Positions 1 through 5,074 of a stretch of 5,074 nt of DNA are shown here, piece after piece. Location of the stretch: positions 1 through 5,074 of the forward strand of contig JAPLPA010000499.1 of NCBI GenBank assembly GCA_026400415.1, given 5' to 3'. This DNA is from Afipia sp. (GTDB lineage Bacteria; Pseudomonadota; Alphaproteobacteria; Rhizobiales; Xanthobacteraceae). The notes beneath the pieces are model-generated. The model was not told where the DNA came from. It was given only the letters and a program-made list of their open reading frames with translations, and did not search any database. Every line of letters begins with the position of its first letter. The stretch's first letter is position 1. A program made the translations under genes and the position numbers.

Positions 1-604
1 CGCCCGCCATCCACGCCAGGGTATCTTCCTGAGTAGTGATTAAGGGTCCTTCCAGCATCCGAAATATCGGCTCGATGTTCAGCTTGGCCGAGAACTCAGT
101 GTCTGCAAGCAAGACCGAGGCATGAAGCTCCTCCCAACGCGGTGTGCGGCTATTCAGCATCAGGGTGCCGATCTCCTGCCGCGATGCCTTGCGAGTCGTG
201 CCGCCCGAGCGGATGAACGCCTCGTCCAGCCCCTTGCCCCGCAGATGCACCGGCTTCACAGCCGACTCCGGCACATGCACAAACAGCAGCCGGACGGATT
301 CATAATCCTCGACGGCGTGATCCAGTGCCAAAAGCGGCTCAAGGCCTGATCGACCGAGATTCGCCAGTTGGTTCATCGTGGTTTCGACCGCTTTCTCGTC
401 CACTCCCACCGCGGTGCCGGTGTTGTCCACTCCGAAAACCAAATAGCCGCCACCGGGCTGGTTGGCCAAGGCCGACAGGTGTTCCGTCAGGCGTTTCTTG
501 TCTGGCGACAGAGCCGCCTTCCAGTCCAACTCGTTCAGTTCGTGCTTTGGGGGCTCCAGACTTGCCCTCAACAACTCCAGCGCTTTTGTCATCCAAGTTT
601 TCAT
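1..604 (-). CDS. AlbA_2 / Schlafen-domain protein, 5' part (partial, runs off the left edge)
   Basis: 201 codons are visible from the ATG at 604; the C-terminal part lies outside. The protein carries an AlbA_2 (Schlafen AlbA_2, divergent AAA-4-like) domain. Visible blocks are ELDWKAAL at residues 25-32, ALANQPGGGYLVFGVD at 45-60 followed by a G-rich turn, VPESAVKPVHL at 111-121, and AFIRSGGTTRKAS at 129-141, which is the family's 'IR.G..T..A' block. RTPRWEEL at 153-160 ends the domain. In the family this fold is linked to nucleic-acid binding or cleavage and is common in putative transcriptional regulators and in genes sitting between hsdS and hsdR. The ATG at 604 is the most upstream ATG in frame, since a TGA lies at 620-622; Met5 at 592 is an alternative. 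No good Shine-Dalgarno precedes it. Its ATG overlaps the stop of the 41-residue ORF by one base (TGATG), pointing to translational coupling. Nuclease activity versus a regulatory role cannot be decided here. Confidence 0.88.
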   Translation of the reverse strand, partial: MKTWMTKALELLRASLEPPKHELNELDWKAALSPDKKRLTEHLSALANQPGGGYLVFGVDNTGTAVGVDEKAVETTMNQLANLGRSGLEPLLALDHAVEDYESVRLLFVHVPESAVKPVHLRGKGLDEAFIRSGGTTRKASRQEIGTLMLNSRTPRWEELHASVLLADTEFSAKLNIEPIFRMLEGPLITTQEDTLAWMAG

Positions 605-729
605 CAGGGCGTTTTCAACTCAAATAAGAAATAGCTTTTCATGATCGACTTATGAATGGATTCCGCCGGCCACTCAAACAAGATTTCAGGTGTGTTCGCC
701 GTGCTGCAAATGGGATGCGGGGGGCTCAT
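604..729 (-). CDS. Small 41-residue ORF coupled to both neighbours, unknown function
   Basis: An ATG at 729 opens a 41-residue frame ending in TGA at 604-606. It begins MSPPHPICSTANTPEILFEW and ends SYFLFELKTP. It exactly fills the gap between hsdS and the AlbA_2 gene: its start overlaps the hsdS stop as ATGA, and its stop overlaps the next ATG as TGATG. A textbook AGGAGG (737-742) lies 7 nt before its ATG, inside the last hsdS codons. No membrane segment or known domain is visible. The start signals argue that it is translated. It could be a small functional peptide, a leader that passes ribosomes on to the AlbA_2 gene (which has no good ribosome-binding site of its own), or the remnant of a larger gene. 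I do not recognise the protein. Confidence 0.55.
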   Translation of the reverse strand: MSPPHPICSTANTPEILFEWPAESIHKSIMKSYFLFELKTP

Positions 730-2903
730 GCCTCGACCTCCTCGGGTTCGAGTTCTTCCAATGGCTCGTCAGGGGTGTCGGTGGGCAAGTCGGGCAGCTT
801 GGCGGCGGCTTCGCGCACGTCCAGCTTGCCCGTCACGAGGTCGGCGGTCAGGCGCGTGCGGTATTCCTGCATCAGCGCGATTTCTCGCTCGGTGCGGGCG
901 ATGGCGGTGGTGAGTGTTCGCGTTTTTGCAGCGATTGAATCAACGATTTCGCGCTGTTCCTCTAGCGGCGGAATGATGATTTGAATTTTGAAGAACTCTT
1001 CGGGATAGAGGCGCAAGCGCGATGCCCGAACACCAGTGGACCGTGAAAGATAGTTCGACTTGTATGGTGCAGTTCTGAGCAACAGGTCTGAATAGTCAGC
1101 CAAGAGGCGTTCAGGCGCCCGTTGCCGATAGACGGCGTACGCAGGGCTGATGATTCCTTCATGTTTGGAAACACCGAGTGCAGCCATCCAAGCCCACATC
1201 GTGTTAATCGCCAAATCACCGGGGCGGCAAATCTTGTGGCCAACATAGGACTCAGCTTTGAACATCGTTATGTTCTTCTCGCTTCGGGGAGTAACGCCCG
1301 TAATGTGAGATACGGATAGTTGCTCTTCGCGGCCTGTGGTCGAACGTTCTTCGATTTCTCGAAAGACATATTTAGCACGCAAGACATCCCAATGCTTAGG
1401 GATGTCGCCGAGCCAGAGGATGCCGGAGGGCTTGAGGGGAACATCAGGGTGGAGACCGCGCGTGACGGCGCGGTGGATGATGGCCTGCTTCTGCTCGTTC
1501 AGCAGCCCAATCAGCTTACGCTTGGCGCGGATGAAGCCATCGATCTTCCGGTTCGCGTGGTCCAGAAACCGCACGATGGCCGCTTGTTCGTCGTCGCTGG
1601 GAACGAGCACGGGAATCTGGCGCATTCCGGGAATGGACAGATCCCACTGGCCGACGCGCACGCCGTCCGAGGCCTGGCCAAAGTGCGCGACATACGGTTT
1701 GCTGCGAAGGAGACGCTGACCGAACGCGTGATTGGAGATTCGGAAGTCGAAGACGAAATACGCCGGGCTGACGATGCCATCGCAAGGCGCGATGCCCATC
1801 GACCCCTGCCACGCCTTCATCTTATTGATCACAAGATTGCCAGCGCGAGCGACCTTGTAGTTGGTCAGGTCATCGGGGATGACGTTGTGATTCTCGTCCG
1901 CATCGGTCATGGAGCGAACGAAGACGCCTTTCTCCCGTGCGACCGAAAGCAGCGGTAGGTCCGGGCGGTCCCGCTCGGCTCGCTTTGAGATGAGTGTGCG
2001 CAGATTCCGCACTTCCCATTTCGCCGGAACAGCACCGAGCCACTTTGAGCCCGACTCCTTGTATTCCGCATACGGCTTGAGTCCCTCGATCATGCCGTGG
2101 CTACTTTCAGCAATGTAAGTGGTCTCAATGATTGATTGACGATCCTTATCCCCCGTAACAACAACATCTCTATTGGAATGCACCGGCAATTTCATTGACT
2201 CAAGACCGTCGTACAAACTAGGCGGCTCGGCATTCTGTACCTTGGCTTTTATTTGAAACTTTGCTGAGGCAGAGGGCGCAATCGCGACTAAAGAAACAGC
2301 ATCTTTGCCAATAACACTTTCGATCGGTTTACCAAAAAGCAAAAAGTCTGTAATGGAAAGTGGCTCGACATTTAAAAGTGATTGACGGCTTTCAACCTTT
2401 ACTGCCTCGCGCAACTCCATCAGGAATCGTCCAAGCACATTCATGCCGATCAACTTTTGGGAATCTACGGGCATTGCGCCCCAATAATCATCCTTGCGCG
2501 ATTCCTCCACAATAGGTCGCTCGCCCGTCTCTAACAATAACGCGCTAAAGATGTGCCAATTTTGCGCCAACTTCACTCGTAAACACCAACGCATAATCTT
2601 GGCACGTACATGATCCCAATCTGGCCGGGTCTGGGTTCGATATGGCTTGCTTTTCATTTTGGCAGTCATTGGGCTCTTTTGCTCAATGATTAACTTCTGC
2701 ACATCTGGCAAGTTGGGAAAACGGCAAACCTGATAGAGCGCTTCAGAAGTAAGCATGTGAATATTGTTCACACACACCGGAAAGCCGCCCGCCATATTAG
2801 ATAACCCACCGAATGCTTCTTTGGTCTTGAGAAAGACCACGCATTCGGCGCGGCTGTATGTGCGGGTTTGGGTATTTCCCATATTCCTAGAAGGGAATGT
2901 CAT
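726..2903 (-). CDS. hsdS: NADAR domain fused to type I restriction-modification specificity subunit HsdS
   Basis: This is a 725-residue protein, while an ordinary HsdS has about 400-450. Residues ~20-168 form a NADAR (YbiA-like) domain: FGGLSNM (31-37), TSEALYQVCRF (52-62), RPDWDHVRAKIM (93-104), KLAQN (111-115), LLLETG (122-127), IVEESRKDDYWGA (131-143) and GMNVLGRFLMELRE (153-166). An extension with PLSITDFLLFGKPI (181-194) and a poorly conserved linker (~195-272) follow. HsdS starts near residue 277 (YAEYKESGSKWLG): target-recognition domain 1 (~287-445), helical spacer 1 (~446-490), target-recognition domain 2 starting at SGILWLGDIPKHWDV (493-507), then spacer 2 (~651-700) and an acidic proline-rich tail. 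The two halves are internal repeats, each with a GD/GN..IN.M.AW and SPAY block. HsdS positions HsdM (and HsdR) on an asymmetric DNA site; NADAR proteins act on ADP-ribose-type N-glycosides. The start at 2903 overlaps the PRTase gene by 17 nt; Met8 (2882), 4 nt past that gene's stop, is equally possible, and neither has a clear Shine-Dalgarno. The frame is unbroken across the junction. Confidence 0.93.
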   Translation of the reverse strand: MTFPSRNMGNTQTRTYSRAECVVFLKTKEAFGGLSNMAGGFPVCVNNIHMLTSEALYQVCRFPNLPDVQKLIIEQKSPMTAKMKSKPYRTQTRPDWDHVRAKIMRWCLRVKLAQNWHIFSALLLETGERPIVEESRKDDYWGAMPVDSQKLIGMNVLGRFLMELREAVKVESRQSLLNVEPLSITDFLLFGKPIESVIGKDAVSLVAIAPSASAKFQIKAKVQNAEPPSLYDGLESMKLPVHSNRDVVVTGDKDRQSIIETTYIAESSHGMIEGLKPYAEYKESGSKWLGAVPAKWEVRNLRTLISKRAERDRPDLPLLSVAREKGVFVRSMTDADENHNVIPDDLTNYKVARAGNLVINKMKAWQGSMGIAPCDGIVSPAYFVFDFRISNHAFGQRLLRSKPYVAHFGQASDGVRVGQWDLSIPGMRQIPVLVPSDDEQAAIVRFLDHANRKIDGFIRAKRKLIGLLNEQKQAIIHRAVTRGLHPDVPLKPSGILWLGDIPKHWDVLRAKYVFREIEERSTTGREEQLSVSHITGVTPRSEKNITMFKAESYVGHKICRPGDLAINTMWAWMAALGVSKHEGIISPAYAVYRQRAPERLLADYSDLLLRTAPYKSNYLSRSTGVRASRLRLYPEEFFKIQIIIPPLEEQREIVDSIAAKTRTLTTAIARTEREIALMQEYRTRLTADLVTGKLDVREAAAKLPDLPTDTPDEPLEELEPEEVEA
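737..742 (-). promoter_or_regulatory. Shine-Dalgarno for the 41-residue ORF
   Basis: The minus strand reads AGGAGG here, 7 nt upstream of the ATG at 729. The site lies inside the 3' end of hsdS, where the bases also encode part of the acidic tail EEVEA. Spacing and sequence are close to ideal, and this is the main support for translation of the small ORF. Confidence 0.6.
2096..2105. other. Base-composition boundary at the NADAR-HsdS junction
   Basis: Counting bases directly, 1801-2100 is 59% G+C (176/300) and 2101-2400 is 43% (128/300). The change falls within a few codons of Met271 (codon at 2091-2093), just before the residues where a stand-alone HsdS would normally begin (KPYAEYKESG). It marks a probable recombination or fusion point inside the open reading frame. 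Confidence 0.6.
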
Positions 2904-3936
2904 TGTTGTCTGGTTTTAAAAATTCATATATTAAGCGCTTTGTTTCTGTCTGCTTATTTGTGGTTCTTGGAAAGAGTGGATACCAAGGATGCCCAACCCA
3001 AAGTGCCAGTGGAGCGTTATTTGGACAGTTACGAAAAGTAACTACAAGAGAACCAAATCCTAATGTAACTAATGTGCTATGCCCCAAAGGACGCTGGGTG
3101 TCACTTAAATTAGAGCATCGTTGCCGAATACCTACCCCGGACTTTAGAAATTCTTGCTCCAACAAATTTTTCCTGTCTTCACTGGAAAATAAACTATTTT
3201 GACCAACATTCCCCGGCTTACGGAACGTTGGTGGATACCGCATTAAAGCCGCATATTCCTGCACGGCTTTGTCTGTTGGAATTTTTGTAGGCCATAATAA
3301 ATCCGTTAAATGGGAATGAATCTTTCGATCCTCTAACTCTAAGCTCCGAAACCATTGGATTTTAATATTTTTGCAGACAGCAAGCTCGTCTAATTTAGTT
3401 TGAGCATAATGCCTGCCCCCACTATGAAACGCAATAACGACTATATATAAAATTGCATTCTGGGGCGCGCAGTCCCTAATCCATGTTTCAATATCCCTTC
3501 GAACACGATTGCCCGTAAACACGACGTCGTCAATGTAAACATAAGTTGAGTTCGTGCCTTCGCCTTCATTAATTCCGAAACCATATGTCTTTTGCAGAAC
3601 CTGCTCGAAAAGCTCCAACATTGCATTTTGACTATTACCGCCTAATTGAATATTTAACAGCTTCGCTGAATTCCAAAATGAATGAGTATCTATGCCCGTT
3701 ATATTTTCACAAATAACTACCTTCTCTAAGAATTCCACAACGTAATTTAAAGAAAAATAAGTTTTGTCAAGCACATAGTTCATCTCTTCAAGAATAGGTA
3801 CCTGAACATCAGCTTGAAATTGCTTTACCCATCTATCAACATGGGCAGCATCAGGAATTTCAATTTCGCCAAGCCTATAATCCTTGATGGTGTCGGCGAT
3901 CGACTCTAAAAATTCATCCCGGGTGCTCATAGTCAT
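2887..3936 (-). CDS. Phosphoribosyltransferase-fold protein (PRTase-CE type) inserted between hsdM and hsdS
   Basis: This is a 349-residue protein. Residues 132-144 (TYVYIDDVVFTGN, then R) match the PRPP-binding loop of type I phosphoribosyltransferases: a hydrophobic strand, two acidic residues, then a short T-G loop. A hydrophobic strand follows (AILYIVVIAF, 161-170). The N-terminal ~115 residues look helical. The C-terminal block, with RPLG at 282-285, TLGFGSLVVTFRNCPNN at 291-307 and PLALWVGHPWYPLFPR at 309-324, resembles the conserved tail of the PRTase-CE family reported by comparative genomics in prokaryotic conflict systems. Family members should bind PRPP or a related ribose phosphate; the acceptor or leaving base is unknown. 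No signal peptide or membrane helix is seen, so it is probably cytoplasmic. The ATG at 3936 overlaps the hsdM stop as ATGA, but AGGAGG lies only 3 nt before it and 9 nt before Met3 (3930), so Met3 may be the true start. The gene is AT-rich compared with hsdS. The fold call is firm; substrate and role are not. Confidence 0.85.
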   Translation of the reverse strand: MTMSTRDEFLESIADTIKDYRLGEIEIPDAAHVDRWVKQFQADVQVPILEEMNYVLDKTYFSLNYVVEFLEKVVICENITGIDTHSFWNSAKLLNIQLGGNSQNAMLELFEQVLQKTYGFGINEGEGTNSTYVYIDDVVFTGNRVRRDIETWIRDCAPQNAILYIVVIAFHSGGRHYAQTKLDELAVCKNIKIQWFRSLELEDRKIHSHLTDLLWPTKIPTDKAVQEYAALMRYPPTFRKPGNVGQNSLFSSEDRKNLLEQEFLKSGVGIRQRCSNLSDTQRPLGHSTLVTLGFGSLVVTFRNCPNNAPLALWVGHPWYPLFPRTTNKQTETKRLIYEFLKPDNNDIPF

Positions 3937-5074
3937 TTACCTCCTGTAATTTCAGTAAGCAGCCCTTCTGTCTCCTGCTCCAAAGCAAGGATGTCGGCGC
4001 TGATTTGTGCAAGAGTGCGCAACTGCGGCGGTTGATAGAAGTGGCGGGTAAAGCTGACTTCAAAACCTATCTTGATAGCGTTAGATTTAATCCAGGCATC
4101 CGGTGTGTAAGGCAGAACTTCACGTCGAATAAAGGCCTCTATGCCACCTTCTTCCAATAATGGAACCTGCTCGGAATCACGTAATTCAGAGTCGGTTTCA
4201 TATTCAACAACCACAGATTTACCATCGACTAACGCATCGAATAAGCCATAAAGTGGATCTGATTTCATTTTGCCGGGCTTGTGTACCTTGGCAATGACGG
4301 CGGGCGCAGTCTCAACACGCCAACTCACAGCATTTAAAATAACTTTTAGGTCTGCAGCGGAAATTTTAATTTCTGCCTGTGCTAGCGCCGAATCAACGCA
4401 GACACAGAACTCGTTGTAATCCTCGAACACTTTGTCGCCAAGAATTGCGCGGAGTTTGGTCGCCACTTCTACCAATCGCCCGTCACGATCCCATGTCTTT
4501 GGATCCAACAACTTCTTTTTTTTCTTCTCCGATAATCCCTTCTTGGTACTAGCGCCCTCTTCGTCTTCAACTTCTTCTTCGTCGCTACCCCAGTCCTGCA
4601 ATATTTTTTCAATTGCCTTTAGTGTCTTTTCAAATTTCGTAAATAGACTATCGCCAAACTCTTCATATAAGGCTGCACGCACATCGTCATCGCCAGAATT
4701 AAAGCGAAGATATTCAATGGCTTTCAAAGAAAATTGGCTGTGCAATCGCAAGGGCCGCTCGACGGGCACCTTCCAATATCCAAAAGCAGCATTCGGGAAA
4801 ATCTTTGATTGGGGGGTTTCTTTAAAATCAAGAAATGCTTGACTAATTCGACTTATGTCTTCTGGAGAGAGCTCACAATTTTTTTTGCCAAGATTTTTCC
4901 GTAGCGGTTTAAACCACTGAGTTGCGTCTATTAACTGCACCTGGCCTTTACGTTGCGATGGCTTTCTATTTGATAAAATCCATATATAAGTCGCAATTCC
5001 TGTGTTATAAAAAAGATTGAGTGGCAATGCAACGATTGCTTCAAGCCAATCATTTTCTATTAACCAACGACGGA
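3933..5074 (-). CDS. hsdM: Type I restriction-modification DNA methyltransferase subunit HsdM, 3' part (partial, runs off the right edge)
   Basis: The last 379 residues of HsdM are present and the frame stays open to the window edge. The visible N-terminal stretch RRWLIENDWLEAIVALPLNL, followed by FYNTGIATYIWILSNRK, is the highly conserved HsdM segment just after the NPP[YF] catalytic motif. The SAM-binding and NPP[YF] motifs themselves lie outside. Next come the NLGKKNCELS block, a helical part with a strongly charged stretch (DEEEVEDEEG, then EKKKKK), and the C-terminal block with HKPGKMKSDPLYGLF, EQVPLLEEGGIEAFIRREVL and SFTRHFYQP, typical of large N6-adenine HsdM proteins. The protein methylates adenine at sites chosen by HsdS, normally as an M2S complex. 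Its TGA overlaps the start of the PRTase gene (ATGA), so the expected direct hsdM-hsdS contact is broken by an inserted gene. Two A8 runs lie in the coding strand (4516-4523 and 4879-4886). An apparent start at 5027 (TTG) is not the real one, because conserved HsdM sequence continues upstream of it. Confidence 0.95.
   Translation of the reverse strand, partial: RRWLIENDWLEAIVALPLNLFYNTGIATYIWILSNRKPSQRKGQVQLIDATQWFKPLRKNLGKKNCELSPEDISRISQAFLDFKETPQSKIFPNAAFGYWKVPVERPLRLHSQFSLKAIEYLRFNSGDDDVRAALYEEFGDSLFTKFEKTLKAIEKILQDWGSDEEEVEDEEGASTKKGLSEKKKKKLLDPKTWDRDGRLVEVATKLRAILGDKVFEDYNEFCVCVDSALAQAEIKISAADLKVILNAVSWRVETAPAVIAKVHKPGKMKSDPLYGLFDALVDGKSVVVEYETDSELRDSEQVPLLEEGGIEAFIRREVLPYTPDAWIKSNAIKIGFEVSFTRHFYQPPQLRTLAQISADILALEQETEGLLTEITGGK
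3939..3945 (-). promoter_or_regulatory. Shine-Dalgarno for the PRTase gene
   Basis: The minus strand reads AGGAGGT. The distance from AGGAGG is 3 nt to the ATG at 3936 and 9 nt to the ATG at 3930. The second spacing is more favourable, so this site bears on the start choice. It lies within the last codons of hsdM (TGGK). Confidence 0.6.

Noticed and set aside
339..596. An 85-codon minus-strand ORF starting at 596
   Set aside because: It is in a different frame from the AlbA_2 coding sequence, which has recognisable motifs throughout this stretch; the 85-codon frame has none.
639..657. Small inverted repeat (TTCAT ... ATGAA) between hsdS and the AlbA_2 gene, considered as a terminator
   Set aside because: The stem is only 5 bp, AT-rich, with a 9-nt loop and no following U-run. 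The overlapping genes also argue against termination here.
652..984. A 110-codon plus-strand ORF at the hsdS 3' end
   Set aside because: Its Ser/Arg-rich composition is typical of an antisense shadow, and it covers clearly coding HsdS sequence.
1320..1958. A 212-codon plus-strand ORF opposite HsdS
   Set aside because: It lies wholly inside the recognisable HsdS coding region on the opposite strand and matches no family I know. Long antisense frames are expected in GC-rich coding DNA.
2897..3202. A 101-codon plus-strand ORF opposite the PRTase C-terminus
   Set aside because: The minus-strand frame encodes conserved PRTase-CE-like blocks here, and the plus-strand product has no recognisable domain or start signal.
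5025..5027. TTG as the start codon of hsdM
   Set aside because: Conserved HsdM sequence (ENDWLEAIVA) continues in frame upstream to the window edge, so the gene starts outside the window.

Overview
The window holds one tightly packed minus-strand operon. In transcription order, from high to low coordinates, it reads: 3' part of hsdM (type I restriction-modification DNA methyltransferase) - a phosphoribosyltransferase-fold (PRTase) gene - one ORF fusing an N-terminal NADAR domain to a complete HsdS specificity subunit - a 41-residue small ORF - the 5' part of an AlbA_2 (Schlafen-type) gene. hsdM runs off the right edge and the AlbA_2 gene off the left edge. No hsdR is visible; if present it lies outside, most likely beyond the left edge.

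The organism is a bacterium, most plausibly a proteobacterium judging by the HsdM/HsdS style, but the window has no core gene that settles this. Composition is mosaic. The HsdS part and the AlbA_2 gene are GC-rich (59% G+C by direct count over 1801-2100). The NADAR part (43% over 2101-2400) and the PRTase gene are AT-richer. The step falls at the NADAR/HsdS junction, as if a PRTase+NADAR module had been inserted between hsdM and hsdS and become fused to hsdS.

The genes are closely coupled. hsdM and the PRTase gene overlap by 4 bases (ATGA). The PRTase gene and the fusion overlap by up to 17 bases. The fusion and the small ORF overlap by 4 bases (ATGA), and the small ORF and the AlbA_2 gene by 1 base (TGATG). 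This implies a single transcript and co-ordinated dosage. HsdM and HsdS should form the modification enzyme, with HsdS choosing the site through two target-recognition domains.

The NADAR domain belongs to a superfamily acting on ADP-ribose and related N-glycosides; some members remove ADP-ribose from guanine in DNA. The neighbouring protein has a recognisable PRPP-binding loop. The combination suggests a defence system in which nucleotide or ADP-ribose chemistry is physically tied to sequence-specific DNA recognition. That function is inference; the domain architecture is read directly. There is no gene-free stretch longer than 300 bases, and I see no tRNA, rRNA, CRISPR array, insertion sequence or convincing terminator.
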